A stretch of 64,000 nt of DNA, taken from Alistipes sp. Lineage in GTDB: Bacteria; Bacteroidota; Bacteroidia; Bacteroidales; Rikenellaceae. Shown here piece after piece: positions 1 to 7,967 of the stretch; position 1 is the first letter of the stretch; each line of letters starts with the position of its first letter. The stretch spans positions 62,001-126,000 of the forward strand of contig JAHHQK010000001.1 in NCBI GenBank assembly GCA_020026435.1, written 5' to 3'. The notes below the pieces were generated by a model. It made no database searches, was not told the DNA's origin, and saw nothing but the letters and a program-made list of their open reading frames with translations. The translations under genes were made by a program, and so were the position numbers.

Positions 1-1517
1 ATATTACCGTCGATATATTTCACCAGCAGGTAGTTGTTGAGTCGCTCCCAGCGGGCGAACAACTCCTGGGCGCGGTCCACGCTGTAACGGGTCAGAGCCT
101 CGCGACGAGCCTGCTCCTTGAGGGGTTCGGTATCGGCGTCGATCTTACGCACCTCCTCCAGTTTGTCGTTCTCCCACTTGGACTGTACCTTGCGGATGTC
201 AGCCGAAACCAGATCGTAGCGCAGGTAGGCGAAGTTGGTTACGCGGTTGAACAGCCAGAAGGCCGATGTGGGCGAATACTCCAGCATCGAACCGTTCTTC
301 AGATCGAAGCACTCCGGCACAGCATCTATCGAACAGTAGATCGGTGTGAGGCACGACGTGGCGGCGTCATCGACACCGAACCACAGGATACCGCGATCGG
401 CCGATACATCGGGACGAGCCTGGGCCACAAACCAGAAACCGGTCTGCTGCGTAGCCGTGGCACGTTCGTTGGTGTAGGTCTTGCCGTCGACCTCGAAGTC
501 CATCGGACGCCAGCGATAGGGGCAATGGTGGCCGCCTGCGCCGATGTCCTGGGTCATGTCCATCGGGGTACCCTCATAGTGGTCGCGCATACAGTCGAAA
601 ACGACCTTGGGAGAGATCTTCGTGCGGGGTTTCACCCAAAGGGGCATCTTGTTGGTGGGGTTGTGGCCCAGGGCGTAGTCGGTGTACTGGTCCATGTCGT
701 TGGCTACGGTGCGGAAGAACGACCATACACGGGCCTCGCAACCGCGCAGGGCTCCGAAGTCGGCCGGAGCGTAGGCATCCGAGAAGCTGAACTCCTCGTC
801 CTTACCCTCGAAATAGCCGGCCTCGCGGGCAAATGAGATCACATCCTCGGAATAGAGGCAGTTCTCGGGGTCGTTGAGCGGGAAAGTCGTGATGCGCGAC
901 TGGTTGGCGTGGGCCGACACATATCCGTCGGGAATGCGGCGGGCCACCCAGACGATACCCTTATTGAGGTTGCCGCCCTTGCCGTTGTCCTTGAATCCCT
1001 TGCCGATCAGCTCCATGATCCAGGCCTCCTCGGTGTCGGCGATCGAAAAGGACTCGCCCGACGATGCGTAGCCGTGGGTGTTGGCCAGCTTGGCGATCAT
1101 GTGGATGGCCTCACGGGCTGTCTTGGCGCGCTGGAGCGTGATGTAGATCAGCGATCCGTAGTCGATAAGACCCGTCTCGTCGGCCAGTTCGGGACGGCCT
1201 CCGTAGGTCGTCTCGGCGATGATGAGCGAGTGCTCGTTCATGTTGCCCACGGTTGAATAGGTCGTTCTGAGCTGGGGAATGTCCGTCAAATAACGGCCCG
1301 AGTCCCAATCATAGACCGGGAGCATCTTGCCGCGGGCAAAGCGTCCGCGCGGCGAGTGGTAGAGCGCACCGTAGAGGGCGTGGGAATCGGCTGCGTAGGA
1401 GACCATGATCGAACCATCGGTCGAAGCTCCGCGGGTGACGATGAAGTTGGTACAGGCGTCGGCGGCGTTGGTGAACAACAGGGCGACACCGGCCAGGAAC
1501 ATTGTAAATTTCTTCAT
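1..1517 (-). CDS. C69-family dipeptidase, C-terminus cut by window edge
   Basis: The reading frame is open from the ATG at 1517 to the window edge, about 505 residues, so the C-terminus is missing. Residues 1-21 form a hydrophobic signal peptide ending just before Cys22 in the string ACTNFIV. In peptidase family C69 (PepD-like dipeptidases, Ntn hydrolases) the nucleophile is a cysteine exposed by removal of the leader, and Cys22 sits exactly there. The body has the family look, with GNMNEHSL, an ETTYGGRPEL stretch and a YASSGESFSIAD segment. It probably cleaves dipeptides in the periplasm. It is transcribed divergently from the yggS-like gene, with a -7 box at 1626-1633. The family call is firm; the exact substrate is not known. 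Confidence 0.88.
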   Translation of the reverse strand, partial: MKKFTMFLAGVALLFTNAADACTNFIVTRGASTDGSIMVSYAADSHALYGALYHSPRGRFARGKMLPVYDWDSGRYLTDIPQLRTTYSTVGNMNEHSLIIAETTYGGRPELADETGLIDYGSLIYITLQRAKTAREAIHMIAKLANTHGYASSGESFSIADTEEAWIMELIGKGFKDNGKGGNLNKGIVWVARRIPDGYVSAHANQSRITTFPLNDPENCLYSEDVISFAREAGYFEGKDEEFSFSDAYAPADFGALRGCEARVWSFFRTVANDMDQYTDYALGHNPTNKMPLWVKPRTKISPKVVFDCMRDHYEGTPMDMTQDIGAGGHHCPYRWRPMDFEVDGKTYTNERATATQQTGFWFVAQARPDVSADRGILWFGVDDAATSCLTPIYCSIDAVPECFDLKNGSMLEYSPTSAFWLFNRVTNFAYLRYDLVSADIRKVQSKWENDKLEEVRKIDADTEPLKEQARREALTRYSVDRAQELFARWERLNNYLLVKYIDGN

Positions 1518-1625
1518 GGTAAAAAGTTGAGTTTGAAAATCCAATACACCTAAAGGGCGGTCGGCCATGCCTGTCGCGGATGAAGGGCCGTCGAGCAGTT
1601 ACGGTCTGACACCGACCTATACCAT

Positions 1626-1633
1626 GCAAATAT
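1626..1633 (-). promoter_or_regulatory. -7 element of C69 dipeptidase promoter
   Basis: On the minus strand these bases read TATATTTG, an exact fit to the Bacteroidota -7 consensus TAnnTTTG. A TTG lies 17 bases upstream (1651-1653), slightly closer than usual. The leader to the ATG at 1517 would be about 100 bases. Confidence 0.4.
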
Positions 1634-1698
1634 ACGAAACAAAAATCAAACAACTTTTATTTGGAAAAATTTTTGTGTATTTTTACACATCCAAAATC

Positions 1699-2373
1699 AT
1701 GAAAACTATGTCTGTTGCACATCAATTAACTGCTGTCCGCCGGGCGTTACCCGAAGGGGTCGAGCTGGTTGCCGTCTCCAAGACCCACCCCGTGGAGAAG
1801 ATCCGCGAGGCCTACGATGCCGGTCAGCGCATTTTCGGGGAGAGCCGTCCGCAGGAGTTGCGTGAGAAATATGAGGCTCTGCCCCACGACATCGAGTGGC
1901 ACATGATTGGCCATTTACAGACCAACAAGGTCAAGTACATCGCCCCGTTCGTCAAGCTGATCCATTCGGTGGATAGCGAGCGGCTGGTGGAGACCATCCA
2001 GAAAGAAGGGGCCAAGTGCGGCCGTGTGATTGATATTCTGCTGGAGATCCATGTAGCCGAGGAGGAGACCAAAAACGGGTGGAACTTTGAGGATCTGGAG
2101 CGTTTCCTGGACTCGTCCTCGGCGGAGGACTTCCCAAACATCCGCATACGGGGTGTCATGGGCATTGCTACCAATACCGACGACGAGGAGCATGTGCGTC
2201 GGGATTTCGAGACACTGAAACAGTGTTTCGACTCTCTGAAGGAGCGTTTCAGTGACGGGTTCGATACCTTGTCGATGGGTATGTCGTCGGACTACCCGCT
2301 GGCCGTGGAGTGTGGCTCGACGATGGTGCGGGTCGGATCGTTTATCTTCGGCGAAAGAGACTATTCCAAATAG
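1699..2373 (+). CDS. yggS: YggS/PLPBP-family pyridoxal phosphate homeostasis protein
   Basis: A 224-residue single-domain PLP protein of the YggS/PROSC family, which binds pyridoxal 5'-phosphate and keeps free PLP balanced; no catalytic reaction is established for the family. The PLP lysine is Lys28 in VAVSKTHP. It is followed by the family strings FGESRPQEL and HMIGHLQTNK and by the phosphate-binding end SMGMSSDYPLAV. I chose the ATG at 1699 because the longer open frame from 1567 adds AT-rich, non-family residues; an ATG at 1708 is also possible. The gene stands alone, diverging from the C69 dipeptidase and ending in a hairpin terminator at 2402-2440. Confidence 0.92.
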   Translation: MKTMSVAHQLTAVRRALPEGVELVAVSKTHPVEKIREAYDAGQRIFGESRPQELREKYEALPHDIEWHMIGHLQTNKVKYIAPFVKLIHSVDSERLVETIQKEGAKCGRVIDILLEIHVAEEETKNGWNFEDLERFLDSSSAEDFPNIRIRGVMGIATNTDDEEHVRRDFETLKQCFDSLKERFSDGFDTLSMGMSSDYPLAVECGSTMVRVGSFIFGERDYSK

Positions 2374-2401
2374 GGAGAGCCGTTGTCGATTCAAAAAAAT
2401 C

Positions 2402-2440
2402 AGAGCAGGATACTCACAAAAGATTCTGCTCTAATTTTTT
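2402..2440 (+). terminator. Rho-independent terminator after yggS
   Basis: AGAGCAG (2402-2408) pairs with CTGCTCT (2426-2432) across a 17-base loop, followed by a run of six T at 2435-2440. The other strand also ends in a T run (seven A at 2394-2400), so it may work in both directions. Confidence 0.75.
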
Positions 2441-2681
2441 GTAATCGGCTACCCTCTCCTGTGGTCATGGGGCGGGCCTATACACACGCACTCCCCAAGA
2501 CCGAAACCCGAAATCCCAAATTAAAAGTGCGTTACCCTGTTTCTACCAATGGGGATCTCCCCTGCCACTCTATGGCTGACCGGAAGGTGGCAGCGGGGAA
2601 AAACTTCCGACAATCCGATGTCGACCCTTGAAAGACGAGGCCAGGCGACAGACTTCGTTCCCGATGTCGGACCGCATAAAA
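2441..2681. other. Gene-free interval with strong internal hairpins (possible structured RNA)
   Basis: No plausible protein is seen between the two flanking terminators. Two strong helices are visible. ACGCACT (2486-2492) pairs with AGTGCGT (2526-2532). Further on, CCCCTGCCAC (about 2557-2566) pairs with GTGGCAGCGGGG (about 2587-2598), with two extra bases on the right arm and a loop containing CCGGAAGG. Because both flanking terminators have T runs on both strands, a short non-coding transcript could be bounded here in either direction. I could not match it to a known RNA family. Confidence 0.3.
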
Positions 2682-2723
2682 AACCGGAGAAGAATCCTTG
2701 TTTCAAGGAATTCTTCTCCGGTT
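2682..2723 (-). terminator. Terminator of the yicC-gmk-nadD-ddl operon
   Basis: AACCGGAGAAGAATCCTTG (2682-2700) pairs with the arm at 2704-2723 with one bulged base and a 3-base loop. On the minus strand it is followed by a T run (A run at 2678-2683), placing it directly downstream of the M23 peptidase stop at 2758. A GGTTTTTG tail on the plus strand suggests it can also act the other way. Confidence 0.85.
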
Positions 2724-2757
2724 GGTTTTTGTTCCCGGAAAAGGGGACGTTTACTGT

Positions 2758-3963
2758 TTAGCGGACTCTCAGTCTGCGGCCCAGACGGAGGATCGTGGTC
2801 GACTTGATGCCGTTCATGCGACAGATGTTCGTCACGGTCGTGCCGTAGCGACGGGCCAGAGCTCCGAGCGTGTCACCCCGACGGATCGTATGGTAACGCA
2901 TGGCGGCTTTGGCGGCAGCCTCTTTCTTGTCCTGCTCCTCGTTGGCAATTTCGTCCTCGAAATTCTGTCCGGCGTTGGAGTAGATGCTGAAGAACGATTT
3001 CTTGAGCAGGAAAGTCTCGCGGGAGAGCGTTCCGTTCTTGAAGTCGATCAGACGCTCCGGGTCGAACGACTGTCCGTAGTAACGGGTCTCGAAGTGGAGG
3101 TGCGGACCTGTCGAACGTCCTGTCGATCCGCCCAAACCGATGATCTGACCGGCCTCGACCCACTGGTTAGGTTCCACCAAACGCTCCGAGAGGTGGCCGT
3201 AGTAGGTCTCCAGACCGTTGTCGTGGCGGATGATGATCAGGTTGCCGTAGCCGCCGCGGTTGTACTGCGAGATACGCACACGTCCGCTGAACGTGGCGTA
3301 GATCGGCGCTCCCATCTGAAGCGGAATGTCAACACCCTGGTGGGGACGGTGGCGGCGCGGTCCGTATTTGCCGCGCGGATGCACCGAACCTTGATGCGGG
3401 CAGTGGTAACCGCGCAGCGAGTCGAGCAGCTCGATGACCACCGAGTTGGGCATGGCCGACATATCGACATCGCGGTAGGGGAATAACTGGTTCGTATCCC
3501 AATGTTTCACGAAAATGAGGCTGTCCTTCGGAATGTCACGGTTGCGGACATATTTCCACGTATTGTTGCTGAACAGCACCACCTGCACGGCATCGTTACC
3601 CGATTCGAGGGTGTCGATGACGGTGAGTCCGTTGGTATCGAACGTCGATTTGATGGCTGTGGGTTGCAGGCGGCGGCGCAGATCGGCAATCGAGTCGGCG
3701 GCACGCTGCTCGGGGGTGATCACCACCTCGGGTTCGGGGTTCGCCTCGTGGGCAACGGTCTCCTCGACCGGGGCTTTCTCCTCTTCAACGGGTGTCACGA
3801 CCGGAGCCGGGGTTGTATTTTCGGCGGGTGCGACCACCATTTCTTTCTGATCTTTCTTGCGCTTTTTGCGGGGACGTTTTTCCATTGTGGCGGCCGTGGC
3901 CTCGCAGAGTACTCCTCCCGCGAGCAACAAGGCGGCGAGGGTCAAAATATACTTTCTATTCAT
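2758..3963 (-). CDS. M23 metallopeptidase with C-terminal LysM domain
   Basis: 401 residues. An N-terminal signal segment is followed by a low-complexity Lys/Arg- and then Pro/Glu/Val-rich linker (about 28-90). The LytM/M23 peptidase domain is at about 200-300. Zn-site residues are visible as His208 and Asp212 (HQGVD) and the HLH pair His288/His290 in GPHLHFE. Residues about 355-401 form a LysM module (RRGDTLGALARRYGT). The protein should bind peptidoglycan and either cut cross-links or, as EnvC/NlpD relatives do, activate amidases. All the M23 zinc ligands I can check are present, so it is probably active. It is the last gene of the six-gene operon, 18 bases after DUF3109. Confidence 0.92.
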   Translation of the reverse strand: MNRKYILTLAALLLAGGVLCEATAATMEKRPRKKRKKDQKEMVVAPAENTTPAPVVTPVEEEKAPVEETVAHEANPEPEVVITPEQRAADSIADLRRRLQPTAIKSTFDTNGLTVIDTLESGNDAVQVVLFSNNTWKYVRNRDIPKDSLIFVKHWDTNQLFPYRDVDMSAMPNSVVIELLDSLRGYHCPHQGSVHPRGKYGPRRHRPHQGVDIPLQMGAPIYATFSGRVRISQYNRGGYGNLIIIRHDNGLETYYGHLSERLVEPNQWVEAGQIIGLGGSTGRSTGPHLHFETRYYGQSFDPERLIDFKNGTLSRETFLLKKSFFSIYSNAGQNFEDEIANEEQDKKEAAAKAAMRYHTIRRGDTLGALARRYGTTVTNICRMNGIKSTTILRLGRRLRVR

Positions 3964-3981
3964 AGATGTGTCGAAGGTCTT

Positions 3982-4563
3982 TTAGTGGGTCTTGATGTAT
4001 TGTTCGGCTGCTTCCAAAGCCTCGTAAAATTCTTCGCCGAATTGGCGGATGATGGGTTCCTTGAGTGACTTGTAAACGGGTATTCCCAATTTCTTGCCAC
4101 ACTCGCAGGCTGATTTGCAGACCGACCAGCGGTGGTAGTTCAGCCCGAATGTGCCGTTTGAGAATTTCGTCACGCGGATCGGGTAAAGGTGGCACGAGAT
4201 GGGTTTGTGGAACGAGGTCTTGCCCTCTCGCCAGGCGCGTTCGATGGCGCAGAGCGTGATCCCGTTCTCGCGGTAGGAGTAGGCACACTCGGCATCGTTG
4301 ACCAGGGGGGTGGTCAGGTCGCCGTCCTCGTCGAGTACGGCAAATCCCTGCTCCTCGACGGCTGCAACGCCCTCCCCTGCCATGAACGGCTTGTAGGCCT
4401 CGTATTCGCGCTCCAGGATACCGACCTCCTCCTCTTCGAGCGGAGCTCCGGCATTGCCTTCCACGCAGCAGATACCCTTACATTTGGAAAGGTCACACGC
4501 AAAACACTCGCGGAGGAGGTCTGCACTCACGATTTTGTCATCTATCTCGATCATTTTCTGCAA
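3982..4563 (-). CDS. DUF3109 cysteine-rich protein
   Basis: 193 residues of the DUF3109 family, function unknown. The N-terminus carries a dense cysteine cluster (Cys20, 23, 28, 32, 33 in CFACDLSKCKGICC). More cysteines follow in the middle (PISCHLYPIRV) and near the end (VCKSACECGKK), a pattern that fits metal or Fe-S binding like related CxxC putative zinc/iron-cluster proteins. It overlaps the end of ddl by 13 bases, so it is probably translationally coupled to it. The family is widespread in Bacteroidota next to cell-wall or nucleotide genes, but nothing here shows what it does. Confidence 0.85.
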   Translation of the reverse strand: MQKMIEIDDKIVSADLLRECFACDLSKCKGICCVEGNAGAPLEEEEVGILEREYEAYKPFMAGEGVAAVEEQGFAVLDEDGDLTTPLVNDAECAYSYRENGITLCAIERAWREGKTSFHKPISCHLYPIRVTKFSNGTFGLNYHRWSVCKSACECGKKLGIPVYKSLKEPIIRQFGEEFYEALEAAEQYIKTH

Positions 4564-5537
4564 GTGTCGGCTATAATAATGTCATACAACTCTCCGAGCG
4601 TCATGCCCATCGTGCGGACCTGTTTGGGAACGATGCTGCCACCACTCATGCCGGGGATAGAGTTCACCTCGATGAAGTAGGGCTTGCCCTCCGGTGTGAC
4701 GATGAAATCGACACGGACTACACCCGAGCATCGGCACATCTTGTAGATCTCTATCGTCATGCGGTTCAGCTCACGACGCACCTCGGCAGGAATATCGGCC
4801 GGGGTGATCTCGTCGGAGAAACCTGCCGTATATTTGGCCTCGTAGTCGAAGAAATCCTTCTTGGAGATGATCTCCGTCTCGGGGAAGATGTACTCCTTGC
4901 CCCCGGCGATCATCACGCCGCAACCGATCTCGCGGCCCGTGATGCACTCCTCGATGAGGACCTCGTCGCTCTCCCGGAGCGCGGCCTCGACGGCTGCGGG
5001 GAGTTCCTCCTCGGTGTGGATCTTGGTTACGCCGAACGACGATCCGCTGGCGTTGGGTTTCACGAAGATCGGGCTGCCCAGTTGCTCGAAGATCGCGTGG
5101 GCGTCGTACTCCTCGCCGCGGCGCAGGAATACTTCGCGGGCCAGGTTGATGCCGCGACCCGCAAGGGTGCGTTTGGCGGTGATCTTGTCGAAGGTGATCA
5201 CCGACGAGGTCATCGAACACGACGAGAAGGGGATCTCCATCATTTCGAGGTATCCCTGCAACTTGCCATCCTCCCCCGGTGTACCGTGGATGATGATCAG
5301 TGCATAGTCGAATTCGCGACGCTCGCCGTCGACCGTCAGCGAGAAGTCGTTTTTGTCCAACTGCCAGCTACGGCCGTCGGGCGAGGTGTAGTGCCAATCG
5401 CGGTGATGGATGTCGATGAGCGTGATGGCGTATTTGTTCCGGTCGAGGGCCGCCTCGATCTGTGCGGCACTCTGAAGGGCGATCTCGCGTTCCGAGGAGT
5501 CGCCACCGGCCAATAATGCTATTCTTAAACGATTCAT
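4551..5537 (-). CDS. ddl: D-alanine--D-alanine ligase
   Basis: 328 residues. This ATP-grasp enzyme joins two D-alanines for peptidoglycan precursors in the cytoplasm. The N-terminal domain starts with RIALLAGGDSSEREIAL. The ATP-grasp region shows IFVKPNASGSSFGV, the omega-loop segment FFDYEAKYTAG typical of D-Ala-D-Ala rather than D-lactate ligases, and the terminal metal/substrate motif IEVNSIPGMSGGS. The start at 5537 (MNRLRIALLAG) leaves one base after the nadD stop (TGATATG). A longer upstream frame exists but lies inside nadD and adds no family sequence. Confidence 0.95.
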   Translation of the reverse strand: MNRLRIALLAGGDSSEREIALQSAAQIEAALDRNKYAITLIDIHHRDWHYTSPDGRSWQLDKNDFSLTVDGERREFDYALIIIHGTPGEDGKLQGYLEMMEIPFSSCSMTSSVITFDKITAKRTLAGRGINLAREVFLRRGEEYDAHAIFEQLGSPIFVKPNASGSSFGVTKIHTEEELPAAVEAALRESDEVLIEECITGREIGCGVMIAGGKEYIFPETEIISKKDFFDYEAKYTAGFSDEITPADIPAEVRRELNRMTIEIYKMCRCSGVVRVDFIVTPEGKPYFIEVNSIPGMSGGSIVPKQVRTMGMTLGELYDIIIADTCRK

Positions 5538-5538
5538 A

Positions 5539-6351
5539 TCAGGGGTTATATATATCTGTATATCTGAATTGGAGGATTTCCTGCACCATCTCGACCAGCT
5601 GGCGGGCCTCCGAGTGGTCCTTGTCGATGCGGAGCACGGCGTTGAAGTCATTGAGGGCGGCACCCCACTCGTTGTGGCGGTAGTGGAGCTTGCCTCTTTC
5701 GAGCAGGAGATCCGTGTTCGCGGGGTCTTGCTCCAGTTGCGAGGTCAGCATGGCGATCCTCACGGCGGCGTTCCATAGTCCCTTCTGCCGGATGTATTCG
5801 GCCACACGCGGATGGAGCATCGTGGAGGTATCCTCCCCGCTCTCCACGCGTCGGCGTACCTCGGTCGAGGAGAAGTTGTGCAGCGGGGCATCCTCCATGA
5901 GGGTCACCCGTCCGTTGAAACGCTCGGGCATGGTCTCCCCACGGCGCGGGTAGACATGGATCGGGTATTCCAGGATCTTTTCGTACTCCTTCCATCCGTC
6001 GAGCCGTTCCAACTGGTCGGCTCCCATCAGGATCGAGAAGGTCATCCTGTCGCCGCAGTTTTCCTCCAGGTAACGCAGCGTGTCGATCGTGTAGGAGGGT
6101 TTCGGCAGCAGGAACTCCACCACCGAAGGCGTAATCCTGTCGGGATACCGCGATTCGGCGCAGGCCATTTCGGCCATCTCGAACCGGACGGTCTCCTCGG
6201 CCAGGGCCATCTGCTGCTTGTAGGGGCTTTGGGGCGAGATGATCAGCGCCACCTGGTCGCAGAGTCCCTGCTCCACAACATACTCCGCCAGGGCGATGTG
6301 TCCGTTGTGGATCGGGTTGAACGACCCAAAGTAGAGCATCATGCGTTTCAT
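5539..6351 (-). CDS. nadD: Nicotinate-nucleotide adenylyltransferase with C-terminal TPR-like extension
   Basis: 270 residues, against roughly 190-215 for ordinary NadD. Residues 1 to about 195 are a complete NadD. They have the HxGH nucleotidyl-transfer motif (His15-Asn-Gly-His18 in GSFNPIHNGH), MGADQLERLDGW, and the second ATP motif SSTEVRRRV, ending at EYIRQKGLW. The enzyme adenylates nicotinate mononucleotide to deamido-NAD. Residues about 200-265 look like one tetratricopeptide hairpin (LLLERGKLHYRHNEWGAAL, then FNAVLRIDKDHSEA), a protein-protein contact module not normally on NadD. It overlaps gmk by 4 bases (ATGA) and leads into ddl. Confidence 0.93.
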   Translation of the reverse strand: MKRMMLYFGSFNPIHNGHIALAEYVVEQGLCDQVALIISPQSPYKQQMALAEETVRFEMAEMACAESRYPDRITPSVVEFLLPKPSYTIDTLRYLEENCGDRMTFSILMGADQLERLDGWKEYEKILEYPIHVYPRRGETMPERFNGRVTLMEDAPLHNFSSTEVRRRVESGEDTSTMLHPRVAEYIRQKGLWNAAVRIAMLTSQLEQDPANTDLLLERGKLHYRHNEWGAALNDFNAVLRIDKDHSEARQLVEMVQEILQFRYTDIYNP

Positions 6352-6917
6352 CGGCCCGTTCCAATGAATTTTTCGAGAATGGCCACCGTCTCCTCGATGG
6401 CCGTATTCAGATTGTCGTTCACGACACGGTGGTCGAATTCGGTGGCCTTCGTCAGCTCGAATTCGGCCTTGGCCACACGCTTCTCGATCACCTCGGGGGC
6501 ATCGGTGGCGCGGTTGACGAGTCTTCGGCGCAACTCCTCGATCGAGGGTGGCATGATGAAGATCGAACAGGCCTCCTGGCCGAAGATGCGTTTAAGGTTC
6601 ATGCCTCCCATCACATCGACGTCGAAGACAATGACGTTGCCCTTGTCCCAAATGCGCTCCACCTCACTGCGCAGCGTGCCGTAGCAGGTGCCCTTGTAGA
6701 CTTCCTCCCACTCCACGAACCGATCCTCGGCCACAGCCTTCATGAACTCTTCCTGCGTGAAGAAGTGGTAGTCGATACCGTTTTGCTCCGTGCCGCGGGG
6801 TGAGCGGCTGGTGGCCGATACCGAGAACTCCAGTTGCGGAAAACGCTCCAGAAGAGCGCGGACGATGGTCGTCTTTCCCGATCCGCTCGGGGCGGAGAAT
6901 ATAAGCGTCTTTCCCAT
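6348..6917 (-). CDS. gmk: Guanylate kinase
   Basis: 189 residues, standard length. The P-loop is SAPSGSGKTT (residues 8-17). It is followed by the GMP-binding SRSPRGTEQNGIDYHFF segment and VIFDVDVMGGMNLKR. It phosphorylates GMP to GDP. Its start codon overlaps the yicC stop by one base (TAATG) and its end overlaps nadD by four, showing tight translational coupling inside the operon. Confidence 0.96.
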   Translation of the reverse strand: MGKTLIFSAPSGSGKTTIVRALLERFPQLEFSVSATSRSPRGTEQNGIDYHFFTQEEFMKAVAEDRFVEWEEVYKGTCYGTLRSEVERIWDKGNVIVFDVDVMGGMNLKRIFGQEACSIFIMPPSIEELRRRLVNRATDAPEVIEKRVAKAEFELTKATEFDHRVVNDNLNTAIEETVAILEKFIGTGR

Positions 6918-7789
6918 TACAAAATATTGAGTACCTGTTCTTTGATCTTTTCCAATTCGTCCTTCATCTTCACGACGAGGATCTGGATGTTCGACTCGTT
7001 GGCCTTCGAACCCAGCGTATTGATCTCGCGGCCCATCTCCTGGGCGATGAAGCCCAGCTTGCGGCCCACGGCCTCCTCCGATGAGGCCACCTCACGGAAG
7101 TACTTGCAGTGGTTCTTCAGGCGGACCTTCTCCTCGGTGATGTCCAGCTTCTCCAGGTAGAAGATCATCTCCTGCTCCAAACGGTTGGTGTCGACATCGA
7201 CCTTGAGGTTCTTCAGTCCGTCGAGGATACGCTGTTTGATGGTCTCGGTGCGCTGTTTCTCGTAGGGCACGACCTCCTCCTTGTAGCTCTCGATCAGATC
7301 CACGCGACGCAGCAGGTCGGCGATCAGAACCTTACCCTCCTGCTCGCGGAAGGCATCCAGCCCCTCGATGGCACGGCGGGTGGTGTCGATCAGTGCGGCG
7401 ATTTCCTCCTCCGACACGGCCTCCGCCTCGGAGGTCACCACGTCGGGCAGACGCATGATGCAGGGCAGGATGGCATCGTAGGCGGCGTCGATGCCCGAGT
7501 AGTTGAGTGACTCGTTGATCTGACGCAGGTAGGCGGCGAATACCTCTTTATTAATGTGCGAAGAGGTTTCGGCACTCTCCGACTCGACCGTCACGAACAC
7601 ATCGACCTTTCCGCGGACCACCGTGCGGGCGATCATGTTGCGGATTTCGTATTCGGCCTGGCGGTAGAGCGACGGGAGGCGGAGGTTCAGATCGAGCTGC
7701 TTGGAGTTGAGCGAACGGATCTCAACGGTTATCTTCTTTTTCGGAAGCGCGGCTTCGGCTTTTCCGAAGCCCGTCATCGATTTTATCAT
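6917..7789 (-). CDS. yicC: YicC/YloC-family endoribonuclease
   Basis: 290 residues with the family start IKSMTGFGKAEA and the characteristic LNSKQLDLNLRLP. The C-terminal half (KNHCKYFREVASSEEAVGRKLGF, read in parts, then IAQEMGREINTLGSKANE) is the DUF1732 domain. Family members have been described as endoribonucleases. I set the start at the ATG at 7789 because all family alignments begin with MI(K/R)SMTGFG; the longer frame from 7834 adds unrelated residues. It is the first gene of the operon, and a TACTTTTG -7-like box lies at 7812-7819. yicC next to gmk is a very common arrangement in bacteria. Confidence 0.93.
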   Translation of the reverse strand: MIKSMTGFGKAEAALPKKKITVEIRSLNSKQLDLNLRLPSLYRQAEYEIRNMIARTVVRGKVDVFVTVESESAETSSHINKEVFAAYLRQINESLNYSGIDAAYDAILPCIMRLPDVVTSEAEAVSEEEIAALIDTTRRAIEGLDAFREQEGKVLIADLLRRVDLIESYKEEVVPYEKQRTETIKQRILDGLKNLKVDVDTNRLEQEMIFYLEKLDITEEKVRLKNHCKYFREVASSEEAVGRKLGFIAQEMGREINTLGSKANESNIQILVVKMKDELEKIKEQVLNIL

Positions 7790-7880
7790 GGTTTCAGTGA
7801 TTAAATTTTTACAAAAGTAGTAAAAACAATTCAAAAAGCAGATATATCGGGCCTCGGAATGAAATTTATTTGCAAAAGTG

Positions 7881-7912
7881 TTGCTTTTTCGATTTTTTTT
7901 TGGTTATATTTG
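7881..7912 (+). promoter_or_regulatory. Promoter of serC-serA
   Basis: A TTG at 7881-7883 (-33) and TATATTTG at 7905-7912 (-7, exact consensus) are separated by about 21 bases. The leader to the ATG at 7968 would be about 50 bases. Confidence 0.65.
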
Positions 7913-7967
7913 TGTTAGAAAGATAACAATTAGCAACCAAAACGTCTAATTCTCATAACGAATCATT

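Noticed and set aside
1660..1685. Promoter of yggS (TTTG plus TATTTTTA)
   Set aside because: The two boxes are only 14 bases apart, too close for the Bacteroidota consensus.
2540..2620. SRP RNA or tmRNA
   Set aside because: CCGGAAGG and GGCTGACCGG recall parts of these RNAs, but the 5' partner of the SRP symmetric loop and the tRNA-like end of tmRNA are missing.
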